Positions 32,933 through 41,409 of a stretch of 50,232 nt of DNA are shown here, one piece after another. The stretch is taken from positions 1 through 50,232 of the forward strand of contig DASYKC010000084.1 of the NCBI GenBank assembly GCA_035995885.1, in the 5' to 3' direction. Under the pieces are notes generated by a model. That model ran no database searches and was not told the origin of the DNA. It saw only the letters and a list, made by a program, of their open reading frames with translations. The DNA comes from Schlegelella_A sp035995885 (GTDB lineage Bacteria > Pseudomonadota > Gammaproteobacteria > Burkholderiales > Burkholderiaceae_C). Position numbers and translations under genes: made by a program. Positions within the stretch are counted from its first letter, which is position 1; every line of letters starts with the position of its first letter.

Positions 32933-35356
32933 ATGGCAGCACCCGGCAGCGGCGGACGGCTGGTGGCGCTGCCGCTGGCGTGGCTTGCCGGCGTCGCGCT
33001 GCAGCTGCACGAGCGCGCGCTGTGGCCGCTCGCGGCGTATGTGGCGATCGCCTCGGCGGCGGCCGTCGTCGTCGTCGCATGCGCGCGTTCGCGGCGCGCC
33101 TTTGCGCTCGTCGTCGCCGCCGCGCTCGCGGCCGGATTCGCGTTCTCCGGCGGGCAGGCGTCGCTGCGCCTCGCCGAGACGCTGCCGGCCGAGCTCGAAG
33201 GCAGGGACATCGTCGTCACCGGCGTCGTCGCCAGCCTGCCGCAGCAAGGGCCGAGCGGGCTGCGCTTCCGCTTCGCGATCGACCCGGCCGGCGCGCCCGC
33301 CGGCGTGCCGGGCCTGCTCGCTCTCGGCTGGTACGCCGGCTTTCACGAAGACGCCGCGCTGGTCCAGCCGCGGGCGGCGCTGCGCGCCGGCCAGCGCTGG
33401 CGCTTCACCGTGCGCCTGCGCCAGCCGCACGGCAACCTCAATCCGCACGGCTTCGACTACGAGCTCGCGCTGCTCGAGCAGGGCGTTCGCGCCACCGGCT
33501 ACGTCCGCGACGCGCCGGCGACGCTGCTCGACGCCGGCGCCGGCTATCCGGTCGAGCGGCTGCGCCAGCGCGTTCGCGACGCGATCTACGCGCGCGTCGA
33601 CGACCGCCGCGCCGCCGGCGTCCTCGCCGCGCTCACGATCGGCGACCAGGGCGCGATCGAGCGCGACGACTGGGACCTGTTCCGCAACACCGGCGTCGCC
33701 CACCTGATGTCGATCAGCGGCTTGCACGTGACGATGTTCGCCTGGCTCGCCGGGCTGGCTGTCGGCGCGGCGTGGCGGCGCAGCACGCGGGCGATGCGCT
33801 GGCTGCCGGCACCGGCCGCGGCGCGCTGGGGCGGCCTGTTCGCGGCGACGGCGTATGCCTTCTTCGCCGGCTGGGGCGTGCCGTCACAGCGCACGGTCTG
33901 GATGCTCGCGACCGTGACGCTGCTGCAGGCCGGCGGCCTGCGCTGGCCGTGGGCGCTGGTGCTGCTCACCGCCGCCTTCGTCGTTACGCTGCTCGATCCC
34001 TGGGCGCTGACCCAGCCCGGCTTCTGGCTCTCGTTCATGGCGGTCGGCCTGCTGATGGCGTCGTCGAGCGCGACCACGGCGCGGTCCGAGGCTGATGTCG
34101 ACGTCGACGCCGCGACCGGCTGGCGCATGTGGCCGGCGCGCTTCGCCGCGAGCGTTCGTGGTGGCCTGCGCACGCAGGTGATCGCGACGCTCGGCCTGAC
34201 GCCGCTGACGCTCGTCCTCTTCCAGCAGGTCTCGGCGGTCGGCTTTCTCGCCAACCTGGTCGCGATCCCGCTGGTCACGCTCGTCATCACGCCGCTCGCC
34301 CTCGCCGGCATCGCCCTGGCGCCGCTCTGGTCGCTCGACGCGCTGATCGTGCACGGGCTCGATGCGCTGCTCGGCCGCCTCGCCGATCTGCCGGGGGCGG
34401 TCTGGACGGTCGCCGTCGCGCCGTGGTGGGCGCAGCTCGCGGGTCTCGTCGCCGCGGTGCTCGTCGTCCTGCCGCTGCCGTGGCGCGCCAAGCTCGCCGC
34501 GATTCCGCTCGCGCTCGCCTTGCTCGTGCCGCCCGCGTCGCTGCCGGCCGAAGGCAGCTTCGACGTCGTCGCCGCCGACATCGGCCAGGGCACGGCGGTG
34601 CTCGTCCGCACGCGCCGTCACGCGCTCCTCTTCGACAGCGGGCCGCAGTATTCGCGCGAGAGCGACGCCGGCCAGCGCGTCCTCGTTCCGCTCCTGCGCA
34701 GCCGCGGCGATCGCCACCTCGACCTGCTCGTCCTCAGCCACCGCGACAGCGATCACGTCGGCGGCGCGCGCACGCTCCTCGGCGCGATCGACGTCGAATC
34801 GATGTCGAGCTCGCTCGAGGACGGCCATCCGCTGCTCGCCGCCGCGCGCGACGCGCATCGCTGCGTCGCCGGCCAGCGCTGGACCTGGGACGGCGTCGAC
34901 TTCGCCGTTCTCCGCCCCGGCGCGGACGACTACGAACGCACGCTGAAGTCGAACGCGATGTCGTGCGTGCTCCGAGTCGCCGGCGGTGGGCGCCGCGTCC
35001 TCCTCACGGGCGACATCGAGCGCGAGCAGGAGGCAGCGCTGGTCGCCGCGAACGGCGCGGCGCTGCGCAGCGACGTGCTGATCGCGCCGCACCACGGCAG
35101 CAAGACGTCGTCGAGCGCACCCTTCCTCGACGCGGTGCGGCCGCGCATCGCCGTCTTCCAGGCCGGCTACCGCAACCGCTTCGGCCACCCGGCGGGCGAG
35201 GTGCTCGACCGCTATCGCGAGCGCGATATCGCCATCGTCGCCAGCCCGGCGTGCGGCGCCTGGCAATGGCGCGCCGACGGCGCGGCCGACGGTGCCTGCG
35301 AGCGCGAGGTCGCGCGCCGCTACTGGCACCACCGAGCCGAGCCGGCGTTGCACTGA
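32933..35356 (+). CDS. comEC: DNA internalization protein ComEC/Rec2
   Basis: Inner-membrane channel for uptake of single-stranded DNA during transformation. The 807 residues have the full three-part architecture: N-terminal DUF4131/OB-like region (about 1-190, with ELEGRDIVVTGVVASLP), the central Competence helices (HLMSISGLHVTMFAWLAGL is the hallmark), and a C-terminal MBL domain (LVLSHRDSDHVGGA, VLLTGDIE, LIAPHHGSKTSSS). All expected metal-binding motifs are present, unlike degenerate homologues. Start ATG 32933 is right after a -10-like box. Suggests the organism may be naturally competent; no other com gene is visible here. Confidence 0.95.
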   Translation: MAAPGSGGRLVALPLAWLAGVALQLHERALWPLAAYVAIASAAAVVVVACARSRRAFALVVAAALAAGFAFSGGQASLRLAETLPAELEGRDIVVTGVVASLPQQGPSGLRFRFAIDPAGAPAGVPGLLALGWYAGFHEDAALVQPRAALRAGQRWRFTVRLRQPHGNLNPHGFDYELALLEQGVRATGYVRDAPATLLDAGAGYPVERLRQRVRDAIYARVDDRRAAGVLAALTIGDQGAIERDDWDLFRNTGVAHLMSISGLHVTMFAWLAGLAVGAAWRRSTRAMRWLPAPAAARWGGLFAATAYAFFAGWGVPSQRTVWMLATVTLLQAGGLRWPWALVLLTAAFVVTLLDPWALTQPGFWLSFMAVGLLMASSSATTARSEADVDVDAATGWRMWPARFAASVRGGLRTQVIATLGLTPLTLVLFQQVSAVGFLANLVAIPLVTLVITPLALAGIALAPLWSLDALIVHGLDALLGRLADLPGAVWTVAVAPWWAQLAGLVAAVLVVLPLPWRAKLAAIPLALALLVPPASLPAEGSFDVVAADIGQGTAVLVRTRRHALLFDSGPQYSRESDAGQRVLVPLLRSRGDRHLDLLVLSHRDSDHVGGARTLLGAIDVESMSSSLEDGHPLLAAARDAHRCVAGQRWTWDGVDFAVLRPGADDYERTLKSNAMSCVLRVAGGGRRVLLTGDIEREQEAALVAANGAALRSDVLIAPHHGSKTSSSAPFLDAVRPRIAVFQAGYRNRFGHPAGEVLDRYRERDIAIVASPACGAWQWRADGAADGACEREVARRYWHHRAEPALH

Positions 35357-35393
35357 AAGCGGGCGCATCGCTCATCGGTGGCGCGGACTTTGC

Positions 35394-35411
35394 TACCCTC
35401 GGCGTTGGAGG
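35394..35411 (+). promoter_or_regulatory. Possible -10 and ribosome-binding site of the ATP-grasp cluster
   Basis: TACCCT (35394-35399) and a strong GGAGG (35407-35411) precede the ATG at 35416. The -10 is too close to include the whole ribosome-binding site comfortably in a short leader, so a start further upstream is also possible. No clear -35. Confidence 0.3.
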
Positions 35412-35415
35412 CAGC

Positions 35416-36861
35416 ATGAAAGTCGGCTTCGACGAGATGCGGGACGCGGTCGGCGCGGTGCGCGAGCACTACGGCGGCTACGACCGCTGGCTGACCGAAC
35501 AGCCGCCGCAGGTGATGCGATCGCGGCGCGACGAGGCCGAGGTCATCTTCCGTCGCGTCGGCATCACCTTCGCCGTCTACGGCGCGAAGGACGACGGCGC
35601 CGGCCAGAACGGCGGCACCGAGCGGCTGATTCCGTTCGACCTGATCCCGCGCGTGATCCCGGCGCACGAGTGGCGCGAGATGGAGCGCGGTCTGCGCCAG
35701 CGCGTCACTGCCCTGAACCGCTTCCTCCACGACGTCTACCACGAGCAGGAGATCCTGAAGGCCGGCATCGTCCCGGCCGACCAGGTGCTCGGCAACGCCC
35801 AGTTCCGCGCCGAGATGAAGGGCGTCGAGGTCGCGGGCGGCATCTATTCGCACATCGCCGGCATCGACATCGTCCGCGCCGCCAACGCCGACGGCAGCGG
35901 CAGCTACTACGTCCTCGAGGACAACCTGCGCGTGCCGAGCGGCGTCTCGTACATGCTCGAGAACCGCAAGATGATGATGCGGCTCTTCCCCGAGCTGTTC
36001 AGTCGTCACCGCATCGCGCCGGTCGCGCACTACCCCGACCTGCTGCTCGAGACGCTGCGCTCGGTCGCGCCGGCGGCAGTCAACGACCCGACCGTCGTCG
36101 TCCTCACGCCGGGCATGTACAACAGCGCCTACTTCGAGCACGCCTTCCTGGCCCAGCAGATGGGGATCGAGCTGGTCGAGGGCCAGGACCTCTTCGTCGA
36201 CGACAACTTCGTCTACATGCGGACGACGCAGGGGCCGAAGCGCGTCGACGTCATCTACCGCCGCGTCGACGACGACTTCCTCGACCCGCTCGCCTTCCGC
36301 GAGGACTCGACGCTCGGCTGCGAAGGCCTGCTCGGCGCCTACCGCGCCGGCAACGTCACGCTCTCGAACGCGATCGGCACCGGCGTGGCCGACGACAAGT
36401 CGATCTATCCGTTCGTGCCGAAGATGATCGAGTTCTACCTCGGCGAAAAGCCGATCCTGCAGAACGTGCCGACCTACGTCTGCCGCGACGCGGACGACCT
36501 CGGCTACGTCCTCGACCACCTCGGCGAGCTCGTCGTCAAGGAAGTGCACGGCGCCGGCGGCTACGGCATGCTCGTCGGCCCGGCGGCGACCAAGACCGAG
36601 ATCGAGGACTTTCGCGGCGCGCTGAAGGCCGACCCGAGCCGCTACATCGCCCAGCCGACGCTGGCGCTCTCGACCTGCCCGACCTTCGTCGAGAGCGGTA
36701 TCGCGCCGCGCCATATCGACCTCAGGCCCTTCGTGCTCTCGGGCAAGACGGTGCAGATGGTGCCGGGCGGGCTCACCCGCGTCGCGCTGAAAGAGGGCTC
36801 GCTGGTGGTGAACTCGTCGCAGGGCGGCGGCACCAAGGACACCTGGATCCTCGAGGCCTGA
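35416..36861 (+). CDS. Circularly permuted ATP-grasp protein (DUF404/DUF407 type)
   Basis: A 481-residue ligase-like protein of the circularly permuted ATP-grasp family, predicted to form amide bonds through an acyl phosphate. Conserved pieces are HDVYHEQEILKAGIVPADQV, VLEDNLRVPSGVSYMLENR, VLTPGMYNSAYFEHAFLA, YRRVDDDFLDPLAFR (about 278-292), GTGVADDKSIYPFVP (about 321) and the nucleotide-binding loop VVKEVHGAGGYGM (about 373-385). SSQGGGTKDTWILEA closes the fold. All catalytic-type residues seem intact. First of a five-gene run; the alpha-E gene follows 14 bases later. Substrate unknown. Confidence 0.92.
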   Translation: MKVGFDEMRDAVGAVREHYGGYDRWLTEQPPQVMRSRRDEAEVIFRRVGITFAVYGAKDDGAGQNGGTERLIPFDLIPRVIPAHEWREMERGLRQRVTALNRFLHDVYHEQEILKAGIVPADQVLGNAQFRAEMKGVEVAGGIYSHIAGIDIVRAANADGSGSYYVLEDNLRVPSGVSYMLENRKMMMRLFPELFSRHRIAPVAHYPDLLLETLRSVAPAAVNDPTVVVLTPGMYNSAYFEHAFLAQQMGIELVEGQDLFVDDNFVYMRTTQGPKRVDVIYRRVDDDFLDPLAFREDSTLGCEGLLGAYRAGNVTLSNAIGTGVADDKSIYPFVPKMIEFYLGEKPILQNVPTYVCRDADDLGYVLDHLGELVVKEVHGAGGYGMLVGPAATKTEIEDFRGALKADPSRYIAQPTLALSTCPTFVESGIAPRHIDLRPFVLSGKTVQMVPGGLTRVALKEGSLVVNSSQGGGTKDTWILEA

Positions 36862-36875
36862 GCGGAACAATCGCC

Positions 36876-37943
36876 ATGCTGTCGCGCACCGCCGATCACC
36901 TCTTCTGGATGGCCCGCTACATGGAGCGCGCCGAGAACACGGCGCGCATGCTCGACGTCAACTATCAGATGTCGCTGCTGCCGCAGTCCGACGACGCCGC
37001 CGAGCGCGGCTGGCGCGGCCTGCTCAGCATCAGCGAGCTCACCGGCGACTTCGCCAAGCGCCACGGCGCGGTGACGCCGAGGAGCGTCATCGACTACATG
37101 GTGAGCGACGCCAAGAACGGCTCGTCGATCCGCTGCTGCCTGATGGCGGCGCGCGAGAACGCGCGCGCGGTGCGCGGCACGCTGACGACCGAGGTCTGGG
37201 AGACGCAGAACCAGACCTGGCTCGAGTTCCAGCGCATGGTCGCGACCGACGCCTTCGAGGCCGACCCGGGCGAGGCCTTCGAGTGGGTGAAGTTTCGCTC
37301 GCACCTGTCGCGCGGCGTCACCGTCGGCACGATGCTCCAGGACCAGGCGTTCCACTTCCTGCGCATCGGCAGCTTCCTCGAGCGCGCCGACAACACGGCG
37401 CGCCTCCTCGACGTCAAGTTCCACTCGGTCGACAACGACATCGTCGGCTACGGCGACGCCGTCGCCGCGGCGCGCCTGCGCTACGGCCTCGGCCAGAGTC
37501 AGAGCCAAAGCCAGAGCCAGACCGGCGGCGGCAGTCAGAGCCAGAGCCAGAGTCAGGAAGCCGGCGGCAAGGACGTCGAGTTCGACTTCTATCACTGGTC
37601 GGCGGTGCTGCGCTCGGTGTCCGGGTTCGAGGTCTATCGCAAGGTCTACCGCAACGTGATCCGCCCCGAGAAGGTCGCCGAGCTGCTCATCCTCCGGCCC
37701 GACATGCCGCGCTCGCTCGCGGCGTGCATGCACGAGGTCGTCTCCAATCTCAAGCACGTCGCCAACGAGCAGTCGGGCGACACGCTGCGCCTCGCCGGCC
37801 GGCTCGACGCCGATCTGCAGTACGGCCGCATCGACGAGATCCTCGCCACCGGCCTGCATGCCTACCTGACGCAGTTCCTCGAGCGCGTCAACGCGCTCGG
37901 CGCTGGCATCAGCCGCGACTTCCTCGTCCCGGTGGCGCCTTGA
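36876..37943 (+). CDS. Alpha-E domain protein with Ser-Gln repeat insert
   Basis: A 355-residue, mostly alpha-helical protein of the alpha-E (DUF403) family, obligately linked to circularly permuted ATP-grasp enzymes. It opens MLSRTADHLFWMARYMERAE, and has internal pseudo-repeats such as FLRIGSFLERADNTARLLD and DFYHWSAVLRSVSGFEVYR. Between them, at about residues 206-228, lies a Ser-Gln dipeptide run split by TGGG, which I would not expect from the family. Biochemical role unknown; proposed scaffold or partner for the ligase. No signal peptide. The transglutaminase/DUF2126 gene follows after 50 bases. Confidence 0.9.
   Translation: MLSRTADHLFWMARYMERAENTARMLDVNYQMSLLPQSDDAAERGWRGLLSISELTGDFAKRHGAVTPRSVIDYMVSDAKNGSSIRCCLMAARENARAVRGTLTTEVWETQNQTWLEFQRMVATDAFEADPGEAFEWVKFRSHLSRGVTVGTMLQDQAFHFLRIGSFLERADNTARLLDVKFHSVDNDIVGYGDAVAAARLRYGLGQSQSQSQSQTGGGSQSQSQSQEAGGKDVEFDFYHWSAVLRSVSGFEVYRKVYRNVIRPEKVAELLILRPDMPRSLAACMHEVVSNLKHVANEQSGDTLRLAGRLDADLQYGRIDEILATGLHAYLTQFLERVNALGAGISRDFLVPVAP
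37494..37556 (+). repeat. Tandem CAGAGC-type hexamer repeat (Gln-Ser codons)
   Basis: Two blocks of CAGAGC/CAGAGT/CAAAGC units separated by ACCGGCGGCGGC inside the alpha-E gene. Each unit is six bases, so gain or loss of units stays in frame. Confidence 0.85.
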
Positions 37944-37993
37944 GCTCCGCGCCGACCGACAATCGGCCCGACGACGTCGCAGCGAGGGCCTGA

Positions 37994-40900
37994 ATGTCGA
38001 TCCACGTCGCGCTGAACCACGTCACGCACTACCGCTACGACCGGCCGATCCACCTCGGCCCGCAGGTCGTCCGGCTGCGGCCGGCGCCGCACTCGCGAAC
38101 GCGCATCCTCAGCTACTCGATGAAGGTCGATCCGACCGAGCATTTCATCAACTGGCAGCAGGACCCGCAGGCGAACTACCTGGCGCGCCTGGTCTTCCCG
38201 AACCCGACGACGTTCTTTCGCGTCGAGGTCGACCTCGTCGCCGAGATGGCGGTCTTCAACCCCTTCGATTTCTTCCTCGAGCCGAGCGCCGAGAAGTTTC
38301 CCTTCACGTACGAGCCCGAGCTGCTGGTCGAGCTCGCGCCCTACCTGCGCAAGGCGCCGGCGACGCCGCTCTTCGCCCAGTACCTCGCCCGGATCGATCG
38401 CAGCGAAAAGCCGACGAGCAGTTTCCTGGTCGAGATCAACCAGGGCCTGCAGAAGGACATCGCCTACCTGATCCGCCTCGAGCACGGCGTGCAGCCGCCG
38501 GAGCTGACGCTCAGGAACGCGAGCGGCTCGTGCCGCGACAGCGCCTGGCTCCTCGTCCAGCTGCTGCGCCACCTCGGCCTGGCGGCGCGATTCGTCTCGG
38601 GCTACCTGATCCAGCTGAAGAGCGACGTCAAGTCGCTCGACGGACCGAGCGGCACCGAGGTCGATTTCACCGACCTGCACGCCTGGTGCGAGGTCTACCT
38701 GCCGGGCGCGGGCTGGATCGGCCTCGACCCGACTTCGGGCCTCTATGCGGGCGAGGGCCACATCCCGCTCGCGTGCTCGCCCGAGCCGTCGTCGGCGGCG
38801 CCGATCAGCGGCTCGCTCGATCCGTGCGAGACGACCTTCGAGCACCGCATGTCGGTCTCGCGCGTCTGGGAAGCGCCGCGCGTGACGATGCCCTACAGCG
38901 AGCTGCAGTGGGGACAGATCGACGCGCTCGGCAAGGCGGTCGACGCCGACTTGCGCCGGATGGACGTTCGCCTCACCCAGGGCGGCGAGCCGACCTTCGT
39001 CTCGGTCGACGACCGCGAGGGCGGCGAGTGGAACACCGAGGCGATGGGCCCGACCAAGCGCGTCCTGAGCAGCGAGCTGATGGAGCGCCTCCGCGCCCAT
39101 CACGGCAGCGGCGGCCTCGTCCACTTCGGCCAGGGCAAGTGGTATCCCGGCGAGCAGCTGCCGCGCTGGTCGCTCAACCTGTTCTGGCGCCAGGACGGCG
39201 TGCCGATCTGGCACGACCCGGCGCTCTCGGCGAGCGAGCGCGACGACCTCGGCGCGACCGCCGTGCAGGCGCGCGAGTTCCTGCAGCGCCTGGCGCAGCG
39301 CCTCGGCGTCGACCGTCGCAACGTCTTCGCCGGCTACGAGGACATCGGCTACTACCTCTGGCGCGAGGGCAAGCTGCCGATCAACGTCGAGCCGACCGAT
39401 TCGCGCCTCGCCGACAAGGCCGAGCGCAACCGCCTGCGCCACGTCTTCGAGCGCGGCCTCGGCCAGCCGGTCGGCTACGCGCTGCCGATCGGCGCCGACG
39501 AACGTCACCCGAAACGCTGGCGCTCGACGCCCTGGTACCTGCGCAACGATCACTGCTTTCTCGTCGCCGGCGATTCGCCGCTCGGCTTTCGTCTGCCGCT
39601 CGATTCGCTGCCGTGGGCGCGCGCCGGCGACATGCCGTGGGTCTATCCGCCCGACGCCAACGACGAGCTGCCGCCGCTGCCCGGCGACGCCGACGCCGAA
39701 GCGGGCGATGCGCCCGGATGGCATGCCTCGGGCGAGGCTGCTGTCGCCAGGAGCGCCGAGCACGAGACGCCGAGCGGCACGCACGATGTCGGCAGCGAGC
39801 CTGACCCGGCGGCTGCATCGGGCGCCGGCCCGGCGGTGAACGAGTCGGCGGGCTTCGTCGTCCGCACCGCGATCAGCGCCGAGGCGCGCCACGGCCGGCT
39901 CTACGTCTTCATGCCGCCGACGTCGGCGCTCGAGGACTACCTCGCGCTCGTCGCTGCCGTCGAGGCGACCGCGAAGGCGATGCGCCTGCCGGTGACGCTC
40001 GAAGGCTACGAGCCGCCGAAGGATCCGCGCCTCGTCCTGCTGCGCGTGACGCCGGATCCGGGCGTGATCGAGGTCAACGTCAACCCGGCGTCGGGCTGGA
40101 GCGAGCTCGTCGCGCAGACGACCCATCTCTACAGCGCGGCGCGCGAGACGCGGCTGATGACCGAAAAGTTCATGCTCGACGGCCGCCACACCGGTACCGG
40201 CGGCGGCAACCACTTCGTCCTCGGCGGGGCGACGCCGGGCGACTCGCCGTTCCTGCGCCGGCCCGACCTGCTCGCCAGCATGATTGGCTACTGGCACAAC
40301 CATCCGGCGCTGAGCTATCTCTTCTCGGGCATGTTCGTCGGCCCGACGAGCCAGGCCCCGCGCATCGACGAGGCAAGGAACGATTCGGTCTACGAGATCG
40401 AAATCGCGTTCGCCGAGCTGGCCCGCGTCGCCGAAGTCGAAGCGGGCAAGACGCCGCCGTGGCTGATCGACCGGCTGCTGCGCAACCTGCTGATCGACGT
40501 CACCGGCAACACCCACCGCGCCGAGTTCTGCATCGACAAGCTCTATTCGCCCGACGGCCCGACCGGCCGCCTCGGCCTGCTCGAGATGCGCGCCTTCGAG
40601 ATGCCGCCGCACGCGCGCATGAGCCTGGTCCAGCAGCTGCTGATGCGCGCCCTCGTCGCCCGCTTCTGGGCCACGCCCTACCGGCCCGGCCGGCTGGCGC
40701 GCTGGGGCACCGAGCTGCACGACCGCTTCATGCTGCCGTACTTCATCTGGAAGGATCTCGACGACGTCGTCGCCGAGCTCGCCGGCGCCGGCTATCCGTT
40801 CGAGCTCGCCTGGTTCGCCGCGCACCGCGACTTCCGCTTTCCGCTCCTCGGCGACTTCAGCGCCTCGGGCGTCGCCGTCGAGCTGCGCATGGCGCTCGAG

Positions 40901-41389
40901 CCGTGGCACGTGCTCGGCGAGGAGAGCGGCGCGGGCGGCACGGCGCGCTACGTCGATTCGACCGTCGAGCGCATCGAGATCCACGTCAAGGGCCTGGTCG
41001 GCGACCGTCACGTGATCGCGTGCAACGGCAGGCGCCTGCCGCTGCAGCCGACCGGCACGGCGGGCGAATACGTCGCCGCGGTCCGCTATCGCGCCTGGAC
41101 GGCGCCGTCGTCGCTCCATCCGACGATCGCGGCGCACGTGCCGCTCGTCTTCGATCTCGTCGACACCTGGATGAACCGCTCGCTCGGCGGCTGCCAGTAC
41201 CACGTCGCCCACCCCGGCGGCATCAACTACACGACCTTCCCGGTCAACGCCTACGAGGCCGAGGCGCGCCGGCTGGCGCGGTTCTTCCGCACAGGGCACT
41301 CGCCCGGAACGCTGATCCTTCCGGCCGAGTCCGTCAACCCCGACTTTCCGCACACCCTCGATTTGCGCCGGCCGCCCGCGGCGATGTAG
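37994..41389 (+). CDS. Transglutaminase-like / DUF2126 amidoligase fusion
   Basis: A 1131-residue two-part protein. N-terminal: a Bact_transglu_N segment (ALNHVTHYRYDRPIHLGPQ) and a transglutaminase core with Cys in NASGSCRDSAWLLVQ (about 179), His in TDLHAWCEVYLPG (about 229) and Asp in IGLDPTSGLYAG (about 245). From about residue 300 to the end is DUF2126, a putative amidoligase: RLTQGGEPTFVSVDDREGGE, WYPGEQLPRWSLNLFW, GRLYVFMPPTSALEDYL, NVNPASGWSEL and GTGGGNHFVLGGATPGDSP. A 55-residue Ala/Glu/Gly/Ser-rich linker (about 560-615) interrupts DUF2126. No signal peptide, so probably cytoplasmic. Substrate unknown. Confidence 0.92.
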   Translation: MSIHVALNHVTHYRYDRPIHLGPQVVRLRPAPHSRTRILSYSMKVDPTEHFINWQQDPQANYLARLVFPNPTTFFRVEVDLVAEMAVFNPFDFFLEPSAEKFPFTYEPELLVELAPYLRKAPATPLFAQYLARIDRSEKPTSSFLVEINQGLQKDIAYLIRLEHGVQPPELTLRNASGSCRDSAWLLVQLLRHLGLAARFVSGYLIQLKSDVKSLDGPSGTEVDFTDLHAWCEVYLPGAGWIGLDPTSGLYAGEGHIPLACSPEPSSAAPISGSLDPCETTFEHRMSVSRVWEAPRVTMPYSELQWGQIDALGKAVDADLRRMDVRLTQGGEPTFVSVDDREGGEWNTEAMGPTKRVLSSELMERLRAHHGSGGLVHFGQGKWYPGEQLPRWSLNLFWRQDGVPIWHDPALSASERDDLGATAVQAREFLQRLAQRLGVDRRNVFAGYEDIGYYLWREGKLPINVEPTDSRLADKAERNRLRHVFERGLGQPVGYALPIGADERHPKRWRSTPWYLRNDHCFLVAGDSPLGFRLPLDSLPWARAGDMPWVYPPDANDELPPLPGDADAEAGDAPGWHASGEAAVARSAEHETPSGTHDVGSEPDPAAASGAGPAVNESAGFVVRTAISAEARHGRLYVFMPPTSALEDYLALVAAVEATAKAMRLPVTLEGYEPPKDPRLVLLRVTPDPGVIEVNVNPASGWSELVAQTTHLYSAARETRLMTEKFMLDGRHTGTGGGNHFVLGGATPGDSPFLRRPDLLASMIGYWHNHPALSYLFSGMFVGPTSQAPRIDEARNDSVYEIEIAFAELARVAEVEAGKTPPWLIDRLLRNLLIDVTGNTHRAEFCIDKLYSPDGPTGRLGLLEMRAFEMPPHARMSLVQQLLMRALVARFWATPYRPGRLARWGTELHDRFMLPYFIWKDLDDVVAELAGAGYPFELAWFAAHRDFRFPLLGDFSASGVAVELRMALEPWHVLGEESGAGGTARYVDSTVERIEIHVKGLVGDRHVIACNGRRLPLQPTGTAGEYVAAVRYRAWTAPSSLHPTIAAHVPLVFDLVDTWMNRSLGGCQYHVAHPGGINYTTFPVNAYEAEARRLARFFRTGHSPGTLILPAESVNPDFPHTLDLRRPPAAM

Positions 41390-41409
41390 CGTTCGTCTTT
41401 TTGACGACG

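Noticed and set aside
37494..37556. CRISPR-like or intergenic tandem repeat
   Set aside because: The units are six bases, contiguous and in frame within a coding sequence; there are no spacers.
37862..41353. 1163-codon open frame on the minus strand
   Set aside because: Antisense to the transglutaminase/DUF2126 gene. Composition is Arg/Ala/Asp/Val-rich without domains; it is the GC-rich shadow of the real frame.
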